In this document: positions 36,577-45,558 of the stretch, piece after piece
Position numbering within the stretch: the first letter of the stretch is position 1
Layout of the letters: every line of letters starts with the position of its first letter
Source: Hyphomicrobium sp.
Lineage (GTDB): Bacteria; Pseudomonadota; Alphaproteobacteria; Rhizobiales; Hyphomicrobiaceae
NCBI GenBank assembly: GCA_030148425.1
Contig: JASBTM010000008.1
Span: forward strand, 736,285 to 800,284
Direction: 5' to 3'
Length of the DNA: 64,000 bases
Position numbers and translations under genes: made by a program
The notes under the pieces: model-generated
Seen by the model: only the letters and a program-made list of their open reading frames with translations
Told to the model about the DNA's origin: nothing
Database searches by the model: none

Positions 36577-38490
36577 CTAAACCGCGACCTGAGTCCCAAC
36601 CTCGACGACGCGATCCGTCGGAATTTGGAAATAGGTCGTCGCGTCCTCGGCGCTGCCCGCCAGCGCAATGAACAGGCGTTCTTGCCAGCGGGGCAGTTCC
36701 GACTTCGACGTCATTCGCAAGGAGCGGCGGGACAGGAAGAACGACGTCGAGCCGATGTCGATGTTGCAATCCTTCCGTCTCGCGTGTTCCAGAATCTTCG
36801 GTACGCTCGGCGTCTCCATGAAGCCATATCGAGCGACAATCCGGATGAAGTGATCAGACACACGCTCGATCGTCAGCCGCTCGTGACGCGCAACCCGCGG
36901 CGTCTCTTCCGTCTTTATCGAGAGCAGAATATTGCGCTCATGCATAACGCGGTTGTGCTTCAGGTTGTGCATCATCGACGTCGGTGCGGAATAGGGATCG
37001 CCGGTGAGGAACACTGCCGTGCCCGATACCCGATGCGGCGGCTTCGCTTCGAGCTTGCGAACCAGCCAATCGAGATCGGCTTCGTTTCGCTTCGTAATCT
37101 TGGCCAGAACACGCGTGCCGCGAACCCAGGTGAACATGATCGTCGCGAGCATGCACGCGATGGCGAGAGGCACCCAGCCGCCCTCAAGCAGCTTCAAAAT
37201 GTTCGCCGAGAAGAATGCCTGCTCGATCAGAAGAAGCGGTACGACCAGCATGGCGACACGCCAAAGCGGCCACTTCCAGCACTTCCAGATGACGAAAAAC
37301 GCCATCAGCGTATCGATGACCATAGCCGCCGTGACCGATACGCCATAGGCCGCCGCCAAATTCGAAGATGTTTTGAAAGCGAAAATCGCGACGAGCACGG
37401 CGACGAACAGGATCCAGTTGACCCTCGGCATGTATATTTGGCCGGCCATGCTTTCAGAGGTGTGCCGGATCTCGAACCGCGGCACGAGACCAAGCTGAAT
37501 GGCCTGCCGCGTCAGCGAGAACGCGCCCGTGATCACCGCCTGACTGGCTATCACCGTCGCGAACGTCGACAGGATCAGCATCGGGATCAGCATGAAATCC
37601 GGATAAAGCCGGTAGAACGGGTTCTCGACGGCGGCGGCGTTGTTCATCACCAGCGCGCCCTGCCCGAAATAATTGAGCACCAGCGCCGGCATGACGAAGT
37701 AAATCCACGACGCCGTAATCGGCCGGCGGCCGAAATGTCCAAGGTCCGCATAAAGTGCTTCGGCGCCGGTACAGGCCAGAAAGACAAGGCCCATGACGGT
37801 GAGACCGAGAAAGCCGTGATGGTACACAAACGAAGCGCCCTCAAGCGGGTTGAGAGCGCGCAGGACGTGCAGATTGTCGGCAATGTGGGCGAGCCCGCCA
37901 AGACCCAGCACCACAAACCACACGCACATGACCGGACCGAAAAATCGCGCGACCCGGTCGGTGCCGCGTGATTGCATCCAGAACAGTCCGGCAAGAACGA
38001 CGACCGAGACGGGAATGACCGCGCGTTCGAATTGGGGCGCGATGAGTTGCAGGCCTTCGACGGCCGATAGAACCGAAATCGCCGGCGTGATGACGGCGTC
38101 GCCGTAGAAGAACGACGCGCCCGCAACCCCGAGGGCGCCGAGCAGCGGCGCACTGCGGCGGGCGACCGTCTGGCCGAGCGCCATGAGGGCGAACATGCCG
38201 CCCTCGCCCTTGTTATCGGCCCTGAGCAGAAGCAAGACGTACTTGAGCGTGACGACGAGCGTCATGCTCCAGAAGATGAGCGACAGCACGCCAACCGCCG
38301 CCTCCGCCGCGGTCAGGCCGCGATGGGAAGCTGCAGTAATAGCCTCCTTGAAAGCATAAAGCGGGCTTGTTCCGATGTCGCCAAAGACGACACCGACAGA
38401 GCCGAGTGCCAATGCCCAGAAGTTCTTACTGTGGTGCCCCTCACTGACGCCGTACTCGGCGGCCTGAGTTGAAGCGGGCGCTTGTGCCAT
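36577..38490 (-). CDS. kup: Low-affinity potassium transporter Kup
   Basis: The product has 637 residues: about 12 membrane helices followed by a cytoplasmic C-terminal domain. GVVFGDIGTSPLYAFKEAI near the N-terminus, SFFYGDAVITPAISVLSAVE and ALYADLGHFGRRPI are family hallmarks of KUP/HAK/KT proton-potassium symport. The C-terminal domain includes GFMETPSVPKIL. The start follows GAGGTG. Confidence 0.96.
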   Translation of the reverse strand: MAQAPASTQAAEYGVSEGHHSKNFWALALGSVGVVFGDIGTSPLYAFKEAITAASHRGLTAAEAAVGVLSLIFWSMTLVVTLKYVLLLLRADNKGEGGMFALMALGQTVARRSAPLLGALGVAGASFFYGDAVITPAISVLSAVEGLQLIAPQFERAVIPVSVVVLAGLFWMQSRGTDRVARFFGPVMCVWFVVLGLGGLAHIADNLHVLRALNPLEGASFVYHHGFLGLTVMGLVFLACTGAEALYADLGHFGRRPITASWIYFVMPALVLNYFGQGALVMNNAAAVENPFYRLYPDFMLIPMLILSTFATVIASQAVITGAFSLTRQAIQLGLVPRFEIRHTSESMAGQIYMPRVNWILFVAVLVAIFAFKTSSNLAAAYGVSVTAAMVIDTLMAFFVIWKCWKWPLWRVAMLVVPLLLIEQAFFSANILKLLEGGWVPLAIACMLATIMFTWVRGTRVLAKITKRNEADLDWLVRKLEAKPPHRVSGTAVFLTGDPYSAPTSMMHNLKHNRVMHERNILLSIKTEETPRVARHERLTIERVSDHFIRIVARYGFMETPSVPKILEHARRKDCNIDIGSTSFFLSRRSLRMTSKSELPRWQERLFIALAGSAEDATTYFQIPTDRVVEVGTQVAV

Positions 38491-38684
38491 TCAGGCACCT
38501 CGACCTGTCGAATAAGGCTGCGACGCAGCAAAGTGGCGGGCTTCTACTCTCACGTTGTCCCGTTGGAAAGCGACAATTTCGCCCTTACCCCTGAGTTTAT
38601 CATCCAGAGGCCCCCTATAATGCACCGCAGAAGGATTCGTTGCATTGCAAAACAGCCATTTTTTATGACCGTTTTATAATTCGC

Positions 38685-40532
38685 TCAAGCCATTGTCTCG
38701 AGTTCGTCGATCATGCCTTCAATGACCTTAAGACCCTTGTTCCAGAATTGCGGGTCGCGCGCATCTAGGCCGAACGGCGCCAGCAGCTCGGAATGGTGCT
38801 TCGAACCCCCGGCTTTCAAGAGATCGAAATACTTCGCGACAAAACCAGGATGTGCCTCGGCGTAAAGGCCATAAAGCGAATTGACCAAGCAATCGCCGAA
38901 CGCATAGGCGTAGACGTAGAATGGCGAGTGTATGAAGTGCGGGACATAGGTCCAGAAGACCTCGTAACCTGGCTTCAATTCAATCGCCGGTCCGAGACTC
39001 TCGGCCTGAACCTCCATCCAAAAGCCGTTGATCTGCTCTGAGGTGAGTTCACCCTCCCGGCGAGCCTCATGCACCTTCCGTTCGAAGGTATAGAACGCGA
39101 TCTGCCGCACGACGGTATTGATCATGTCCTCGACCTTCGAGGCGAGCATAGCCTTCTTCTCGCGAGCGTCCTTCGTCTGCGCGATCAGCGCACGGAAGGT
39201 CAGCATTTCGCCAAAGACGGAAGCTGTTTCCGCGAGCGTCAACGGCGTCGGCGCCAGCAGCGGGCCCTGATCGCGTGCGAGCCATTGATGCACGCCGTGA
39301 CCAAGCTCATGCGCGAGTGTCATGACATCGCGCGGCTTGCCGAGATAATTCATCATCACATACGGATGGACAGACGGCACGGTCGATGCCGAGAAAGCAC
39401 CCGGTGCCTTGCCGGGCATGACGGGCGCATCGATCCAACGCTTGTCGAAAAACTGCTTCGCGATCGCCGCCATCTCCGGCGCGAAACCGTTGTAAGCGTG
39501 AAGCACGATCTCTTCCGCTTCATTCCACGAAATCGTTCGCTCGGGCTTGTCGGGGAGCGGAGCATTGCGATCCCAGGACGCGAGCGTCTTCTTGCCGAGC
39601 CACTTTGCTTTCATCGCGTAATAACGGTGCGAAAGCAGCGGATAAGCTGCTCGAACGCTCGACACCAGCGCATCGACGACCGGCCCTTCGACGCGGTTCG
39701 CGAGGTTGCGGCTATCCGATACGTCTTTGAAGTTGTGCCAGCGATCAGAAATTTCCTTGTCTTTCGCAAGCGTGTTCGTGATGCGCGCGAAAAGCGGCAG
39801 GTTGGCCGTGAAAACCTTGCTCAGCGCCTCCGAGGCCGCCTTACGCTTTGTCTCGTCCGTGTCGGACAGGAAATTCAGCGTCGGCTCGAGCGAAAGAGGT
39901 TCCTTCTGACCTTCCACCGAAAAGCGAAGCGACGACATCGTCTCGTCGAAGAGACGGTTCCATGCCCCCCGGCTCGTTTGCGATTTCTCGGTGAAAAGCG
40001 TCTCGATCCGTTCGTCGAGCTGGTGCGGCTTTTCTTTTCTGAGATCATCGAACCAAGGCTTGTAGCGCTTGAGGCTCTCATGGCTCAGGGCCGCTTCGAT
40101 CACAGCATCCTCAATCTGATTGAGTTCGAGCTCGAAAAAGATGAGGTCGGTATAAAGCTTCGTCAGCGCTTCCGAGACGTCGGCGTTGAACTTTGCCCTG
40201 ACCGGGTCGGTCTGATTGAGAACGTAATAGAGGCCCGAGAACGACGCGAGCTTCCCCGCGAGATCTGAAAGCTTCTCGTAATCCTTGACCGCATCGATCA
40301 GCTTGTCGCCATCTTTGGCGAGATCCCCGAGCCGGCCCTGATACGTTGCTTTGATGCGCGTCGCTTCGGCGGCAGCCGCCTTCAGATCGCGTTGAATTTC
40401 CGGATCGTCAGGGCCGGAATAGAGATCGCTCAAATCCCATTGTGGCATCTTGCCCAGAACGTCCTTTTCTCCGGCAAGCTGGGCCGCGGACTGCGGAGCA
40501 AGGTTGACGTCCGAAAAAGGCCATCTGCGCAT
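38685..40532 (-). CDS. M3-family oligoendopeptidase F
   Basis: The product has 615 residues. This cytoplasmic zinc peptidase degrades short peptides. Zinc and catalytic motif HELGHGVHQ lies in the last third, with the downstream Glu ligand in the ETASVFGEML segment. The N-terminal MPQWDLSDLYSGPDDPEIQR is typical of PepF. The ATG at 40532 follows GAGG. Earlier in-frame starts extend into the decayed GT87 region and are not credible. Confidence 0.92.
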   Translation of the reverse strand: MRRWPFSDVNLAPQSAAQLAGEKDVLGKMPQWDLSDLYSGPDDPEIQRDLKAAAAEATRIKATYQGRLGDLAKDGDKLIDAVKDYEKLSDLAGKLASFSGLYYVLNQTDPVRAKFNADVSEALTKLYTDLIFFELELNQIEDAVIEAALSHESLKRYKPWFDDLRKEKPHQLDERIETLFTEKSQTSRGAWNRLFDETMSSLRFSVEGQKEPLSLEPTLNFLSDTDETKRKAASEALSKVFTANLPLFARITNTLAKDKEISDRWHNFKDVSDSRNLANRVEGPVVDALVSSVRAAYPLLSHRYYAMKAKWLGKKTLASWDRNAPLPDKPERTISWNEAEEIVLHAYNGFAPEMAAIAKQFFDKRWIDAPVMPGKAPGAFSASTVPSVHPYVMMNYLGKPRDVMTLAHELGHGVHQWLARDQGPLLAPTPLTLAETASVFGEMLTFRALIAQTKDAREKKAMLASKVEDMINTVVRQIAFYTFERKVHEARREGELTSEQINGFWMEVQAESLGPAIELKPGYEVFWTYVPHFIHSPFYVYAYAFGDCLVNSLYGLYAEAHPGFVAKYFDLLKAGGSKHHSELLAPFGLDARDPQFWNKGLKVIEGMIDELETMA

Positions 40533-40611
40533 TGGGAACCTCGAAAGTTGAAACGTTGGACCGTGGCTTAGCACAGCCCGCCAGAAGATAAAATTTGCCA
40601 CGAGGGGCGAT

Positions 40612-40920
40612 CTACAGCCGCCTTTCGCGTCCGCGGCTAAGCCTGCCGGGCGCTCTGGGCGAAAAACCGGTGCGCCCCGCTGCGGCGTGCTGCCGCTGAT
40701 GCTCTCCAGCCGAGCCACGACAAAAGCACATGAATACGCCGGGAGAGATCGCAATCGCCGCGACCCACGCAGCACGATCTCTCCAGTCGACGTCGCGTAC
40801 TCCAGCCGCGAGCAAATAAGCCGAGATACCACCTGCCGACCAAAGGTCCGCAGCCAAGGGAAACAATAGAAACCCAAAATGCTGCGCCAGCAAAAGCGCC
40901 GTCGGCGGATAAGACCACAT
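40612..40920 (-). pseudogene. Remnant of a GT87/DUF2029 membrane glycosyltransferase
   Basis: Minus-strand codons from 40920 read WSYPPTALLLAQHFGFLLF, then about 40 residues of membrane-like sequence ending AIAISPGVF. This fits the central part of DUF2029/GT87 mannosyltransferase-type proteins, where a YPP motif opens a helix. After ISPGV the likely frame shifts (a GAPVFRPERPAGLA stretch continues in another frame). There is a stop just before the first residue and no ribosome-binding site. It is read as a decayed gene fragment. Confidence 0.4.
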
Positions 40921-41221
40921 CAGTGGAGAATGTGCGAAGCACGGCCCATCCGATGCGAATGTTCTGGCACCGGGATTTCGAACACGACTGCGAACCGATT
41001 AACACTTGCCGTTTCTCAAAAAAGTTTCGCACGGACTCAGCCGCTTATGAGCGTTCGCCGAAATTTGCATCAATACGAAACGATCCATTTACCGTTGTCG
41101 GGCAATCTTGCGCTCGTTGAGTAAGTTCCGCGTCACCGCTTGTACGAAGCTGGGTCAATCCGCTTCTGCGGCGCTGAAAGGCGGCCCTCGTATCCGAGCG
41201 TAGAGTAGAAGTTGCGTGCAA
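40921..41221. other. Intergenic region with no recognised gene
   Basis: Nothing convincing was seen. It should contain the promoter of the NtrC-type regulator. Confidence 0.4.
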
Positions 41222-42730
41222 ATGTCAAAGCGTATTCTAATTGTCGATGACGACCCTGCCCAACGTCGCATCCTCGAAGAAACGATCAAGCGGTTTGGCT
41301 TTGAAACCAAGACCTGCGGATCGGGCGAGCAGGCAATTCAGATTCTCGAAGGCCAGGATCGGCCACTGATCGGCTTGGTCCTGCTCGATCTTATCATGCC
41401 TGGCATGGACGGCATGGCGGTGCTCGAGCGCGTCGGCCGCGTTGCGGGCATGCCTCCGATTATCGTGCAAACTGCGAACGGATCGATTGAAACCGCGATC
41501 AACGCGATGCGCCGCGGCGCCGTTGATTTCGTCGTGAAGCCGGCCTCTCCGGAACGTCTCGAAGTCTCGATCAAGAGCGCGCTCAAAATCGAGGCGTTGA
41601 CGGATGAAATCACCCGCATCAAGAAGACCGCCGACGGCACTTTGACATTCAACGATCTCGTCCTGCGCGGCGATGCGATGACTCGGGTCATCACACTCGG
41701 AAAGCGTGCGGCGGCATCGAACATTCCCGTTCTCATCGAAGGCGAAAGCGGCGTCGGCAAGGAGCTGATCGCACGCGCCATTCAGGGAGAGAGCGATCGC
41801 GTCGGTCGTCCGTTCATCACGGTCAACTGCGGTGCGATCCCCGAGAACCTGATCGAAAGCATCCTGTTCGGACACGAAAAGGGCTCGTTCACCGGCGCCG
41901 TCGACAAGCGCATCGGCAAGTTCCAGGAGGCCGACGGCGGCACCCTGTTCCTCGATGAGGTCGGCGAGCTGCCGCTCGAAGCACAGGTAAAATTGTTGCG
42001 CGCATTGCAGGAAGGCGAAATCGATCCTGTCGGTGCAAAGCGCCCCGTGAAGGTCAACTTCCGTCTGATCTCCGCCACCAATCGCGACATGATCCAACAG
42101 GTCAAAGACGGGAAGTTCCGCGAAGATCTCTATTATCGCCTCAATGTCTTCCCGATCTTCATCCCGCCGCTGCGCGAGCGCATCGAAGACATTCCGGAAC
42201 TGGCCCGTCACTTCGTCGCTCGCTTTGCGGCCGAGGAAGGCAAGCGGGTCATGACGATTTCCGATCGCGCCATGCGGTTGCTGCAGGCTTATTCCTGGCC
42301 CGGAAACGTGCGCCAGCTCGAGAACGCCGTCTTCCGCGCGGTCGTTCTGGCCGATGGTCCCGAGCTGACAGTCTCGGAATTCCCGCAGATCGCGGCTCAC
42401 GTCGATGGCTTCGAGACTGAAATTCCGGCAGCGCCGTCCGTCGTCCAGAAGCCGCAAGCCTACACCGGTCCGGCGCTGCTCGGTGCGGAGAACACGGTGC
42501 CTCACACGATCGAGATGAAAACCTCAATGTCGGGCAGTGCGCTCGGCATCCAGGCCGTAGCCGAGGATGGCGAAATTCGTTCGCTCGAAGCTATAGAGGC
42601 CGACATGATCCGCCTCGCGCTCGGCCGCTATCGCGGACACATGACCGAAGTCGCAAAGAGGCTCAACATCGGCCGCTCCACCCTCTATCGCAAAATGCAG
42701 GAATACGGTCTCGAACCGCGAACCAACTAG
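41222..42730 (+). CDS. NtrC-family sigma-54 response regulator
   Basis: The product has 502 residues. A receiver domain (ILIVDDDPAQRRILEETI, phosphoacceptor Asp in LVLLDLIMPGMDG) is followed by an AAA+ sigma-54 interaction domain and a Fis-type helix-turn-helix (YRGHMTEVAKRLNIGRSTL). Walker A is EGESGVGKE, Walker B LFLDEVGEL. The sigma-54 contact loop reads GSFTGA instead of GAFTGA. A GTG at 41216 is an alternative start. No histidine kinase is adjacent. Confidence 0.92.
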   Translation: MSKRILIVDDDPAQRRILEETIKRFGFETKTCGSGEQAIQILEGQDRPLIGLVLLDLIMPGMDGMAVLERVGRVAGMPPIIVQTANGSIETAINAMRRGAVDFVVKPASPERLEVSIKSALKIEALTDEITRIKKTADGTLTFNDLVLRGDAMTRVITLGKRAAASNIPVLIEGESGVGKELIARAIQGESDRVGRPFITVNCGAIPENLIESILFGHEKGSFTGAVDKRIGKFQEADGGTLFLDEVGELPLEAQVKLLRALQEGEIDPVGAKRPVKVNFRLISATNRDMIQQVKDGKFREDLYYRLNVFPIFIPPLRERIEDIPELARHFVARFAAEEGKRVMTISDRAMRLLQAYSWPGNVRQLENAVFRAVVLADGPELTVSEFPQIAAHVDGFETEIPAAPSVVQKPQAYTGPALLGAENTVPHTIEMKTSMSGSALGIQAVAEDGEIRSLEAIEADMIRLALGRYRGHMTEVAKRLNIGRSTLYRKMQEYGLEPRTN

Positions 42731-42896
42731 CTTCTCCCACAATGCACGCTCAAGGCGAGAGCCTTGGGCATCTGCACGCGGCTCTGCACTTTGAGAGCAT
42801 GCGACCTGACCGCACACGACCATCCAGTTTACGTCCGGAACGATGTCCCAGATCATCGGACCGGATGAGAGAGCGAGCCCCTTCGCCCTCGACAGC

Positions 42897-42932
42897 AAAA
42901 GCCCCGGCTGCATCCGGGGCTTTTGCATTTTT
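42897..42932 (+). terminator. Rho-independent terminator
   Basis: AAAAGCCCCGG pairs with CCGGGGCTTTT around CTGCAT, followed by GCATTTTT. It is about 165 bases after the regulator stop; nothing coding was seen between. The rest, to 43183, is upstream region of the L,D-transpeptidase. Confidence 0.8.
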
Positions 42933-43183
42933 GGAACGGTTGTCGCGAAATCTTCCAGACTGCAATCAATTTGAAACTTTCCGATTTCTATGGTGGTTGA
43001 AGTCACTGAATCGGTCTGTGCTCCGGACGCGCCTATTTTCTTTCCGCGCGACTGACGGACTGAACCGAACAGCAACAGTTTCGCCACAGCGCTGTGCCAA
43101 GCAGCCATGTCCCGCGATCTGGTTGATCCGAGGAAACGCCGGCCCACATCTATCGCCGGGGGAGTTGAGAGGTGGATTTCCGT
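42933..43183. other. Upstream region of the L,D-transpeptidase gene
   Basis: Non-coding. It ends with GAGAGGTGG ahead of the start codon. No distinct promoter was identified. Confidence 0.4.
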
Positions 43184-45340
43184 ATGCGTGTCGCAAAAGC
43201 CCTGGCTGTCGGCCTATTGCTGACTGCCGGTTCGGTGTCCGCTGCATCTGCGCAGGATCCGGCCTACGATCATCCAAACGGCGCCGCCGGACCTTCAGAA
43301 GTCCCGCCCCCTGCTGAAACCGCCATGGAACGCCCTGGCGACGCGCAGACGCCCCCGCCTGTGCAGGCTCCTGCCGAAACTCAGACGCAAGCTCCGCAGG
43401 CTCCGGTCGCCGACCAGCCGGCTGCGGCGGAAGCACCGGCTCCGGCCGCCACTGCCCCGGCAGCAGCCGAAGCTGCTCCTCCCGCGACCACTCCGACCGC
43501 GGCAGCTCCTGCAGCCCAGACCCCGGCCGAACAGGCTCCGTCCACCGTTGCCTCACCGGCTCCCGCAGCAGCCCCGGCTCCGGCCGCGCCGCCGGCTGTC
43601 GCCGTGGACGAAAACGCGTTCCGGCTCCCGGTCGCCGATTACATCCAGGGCAACACCAAGAAGCTGCTGGCTGCAACCGACGCCGATGACCGCCAGGCGC
43701 TTGTCCAATTTTACACCGTGCGCAACGGTGCAACGCTTTGGGTCGACAAGACCGGCTACACGGCTGACGCCAAGAATCTCATCGCCGCGCTTCAGGACGC
43801 CGATAGCTGGGGTCTGCGCGCGGCCGACTTCAAAATCGCCGACCTGAAACCCCTGCCCGCTGGCGACTACAAACCGGAAGATCTGACGGCGGCCGAAGTG
43901 CGGCTCTCGCTCGCTGCGATGGAATACGCGCGCGACACGCACGGCGGCCGCATCAGCGATCCGTCGTCCCAGCTTGGAACCTACATCGACCGCAAGCCTG
44001 TCCTGCTCGACCGCAAGACGGTCATCGACAGCCTCGCCGCAGCGCCCGACAAAGGCGCCTACCTGACGTCGCTCAATCCGAAGCATGAGCAGTTCCGCCG
44101 CCTGCGCGAAAAGCTGCTTGCGCTCCGTGCATCGAAGAAGGAAGCAGACGCGCTGAAGCTGCCCGATGGCAAGCAGTTGAAGCCCGGCGTCAGCGATCCG
44201 CAGATCGCCATTCTGCGCAAGCGCCTCAAGATCACGGCACCGGCAACGAAGGACGACGGCTCACCAGCCGACGATACCTATTACGACAAGGCGCTCTCGG
44301 CGGCCGTCACTGCATACAAGGAAAGCAAAGGCATTCGCCCAGCTAACGCAGTGATCACCTCGACGCTGCGCCGCTCGCTCAACGCAAGCAACGACGTCAC
44401 GGAATCCCGCCTCCTCGCCAACATGGAAGAGTGGCGCTGGATGCCGGACGACCTTGGCGACTACTACATCATGGTCAACATCCCGGAATTCAAATTCCGC
44501 GTTATATCGAACGGCCAGGTGGTTCACGAGGAACGCATCGTCTCCGGCCGCCCCGACGCTCAATCGCCGATCTTTTCCGAGACGATGAAAACCGTCGTTA
44601 TCCAGCCCCGCTGGAACGTTCCGGACTCGATCAAGATCAAAGAGCTGTTGCCGAGCCTCCGTTCGGGCGGCAATCCTCTGCGCCGCCAAGGCCTCGTCAT
44701 GGAATACAACGGCCGCAAGATCGATCCCTACAATGTCGACTGGTCTCGCAACGACATCCGGAACTTTCATGTCTACCAGCCCCCGGGTGGCGGTAATGCT
44801 CTAGGCGTCGTGAAGTTCCTGTTCCCGAACAAGCATGCTGTCTATCTGCACGACACGCCGAGCAAGGGCCTCTTCAACGAACCCGCGCGCGCGTTCAGCC
44901 ATGGCTGCATGCGCGTCCGCAATCCCGTGACCCTCGCCGAGCTTATCCTCGACAAGGACAAGGGTTGGGACAAGGCGAAGGTCAACGATCTCGTCAAGAA
45001 CGGTCCGGAAGAGAACGAAGTCACGCTCGATCATCCGATCCCCGTCCACGTCACCTACTTCACGGCATGGGTCAACGACGACGGCCAAGTCCAGACCTTC
45101 GACGACGTCTACGGCCACGAGAAGCGCATCAATCTGGCACTCGCCGGAAAGTGGAACCAGATCGTCAAGGCCGACGAAAAGAAGGTTTCGCCGGAAGACA
45201 TTCCCGACGAGGGCTGGGGCGGCAAGGACGGCTTTGCCTCTCTCTTCGGCGACGACGAGTACGACTCTCGCGGACGCCGCAGGAAGCATAGCGGCGGCGG
45301 CCTCGGCAATTTCTTCAAGCAGGTCTTCGGCGGTAACTGA
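43184..45340 (+). CDS. L,D-transpeptidase, YcbB/LdtD-like
   Basis: The product has 718 residues. A signal peptide (LAVGLLLTAGSVSAASAQ) is followed by about 120 residues rich in Ala and Pro, probably a flexible periplasmic linker. A peptidoglycan-binding-type region comes next, then the YkuD catalytic domain with KHAVYLHDTPSKGLF and AFSHGCMRVRNP, whose Cys is the nucleophile. It would form 3-3 cross-links in murein. The ATG at 43184 follows GAGAGGTGG; a GTG at 43172 is less likely. A murein peptidase gene follows. Confidence 0.92.
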   Translation: MRVAKALAVGLLLTAGSVSAASAQDPAYDHPNGAAGPSEVPPPAETAMERPGDAQTPPPVQAPAETQTQAPQAPVADQPAAAEAPAPAATAPAAAEAAPPATTPTAAAPAAQTPAEQAPSTVASPAPAAAPAPAAPPAVAVDENAFRLPVADYIQGNTKKLLAATDADDRQALVQFYTVRNGATLWVDKTGYTADAKNLIAALQDADSWGLRAADFKIADLKPLPAGDYKPEDLTAAEVRLSLAAMEYARDTHGGRISDPSSQLGTYIDRKPVLLDRKTVIDSLAAAPDKGAYLTSLNPKHEQFRRLREKLLALRASKKEADALKLPDGKQLKPGVSDPQIAILRKRLKITAPATKDDGSPADDTYYDKALSAAVTAYKESKGIRPANAVITSTLRRSLNASNDVTESRLLANMEEWRWMPDDLGDYYIMVNIPEFKFRVISNGQVVHEERIVSGRPDAQSPIFSETMKTVVIQPRWNVPDSIKIKELLPSLRSGGNPLRRQGLVMEYNGRKIDPYNVDWSRNDIRNFHVYQPPGGGNALGVVKFLFPNKHAVYLHDTPSKGLFNEPARAFSHGCMRVRNPVTLAELILDKDKGWDKAKVNDLVKNGPEENEVTLDHPIPVHVTYFTAWVNDDGQVQTFDDVYGHEKRINLALAGKWNQIVKADEKKVSPEDIPDEGWGGKDGFASLFGDDEYDSRGRRRKHSGGGLGNFFKQVFGGN

Positions 45341-45361
45341 TCCGCCGTTTCCCCGCCTTTC

Positions 45362-45399
45362 AAAGCCGGCCGCTGGCATCTGCCTCGGCCGGCTTTTTC
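45362..45399 (+). terminator. Rho-independent terminator
   Basis: AAAGCCGGCCG pairs with CGGCCGGCTTT, followed by TT. It lies 22 bases after the L,D-transpeptidase stop. Confidence 0.82.
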
Positions 45400-45473
45400 G
45401 TGTCCGGAGCCTACCGGCCTTTTTATCGCCCTTTCGCGGGCCTTAGATATTTGAACGGGAAAGTTACTGCCTC

Positions 45474-45498
45474 TTAACGGTTCGGGATTAACCGTTAA
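45474..45498 (+). promoter_or_regulatory. Inverted repeat, candidate operator
   Basis: TTAACGGTT and AACCGTTAA form a perfect 9-bp inverted repeat with a 7-base spacer, 60 bases before the DUF882 gene. The TTAA content recalls cell-cycle regulator sites of alphaproteobacteria, but the spacing does not match the CtrA consensus. Confidence 0.4.
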
Positions 45499-45558
45499 TG
45501 GCCGAGCAATATTGGCCCCAGTCGGGCTCGGGGACGTTTTGTAGGGACGGGGGAATTC

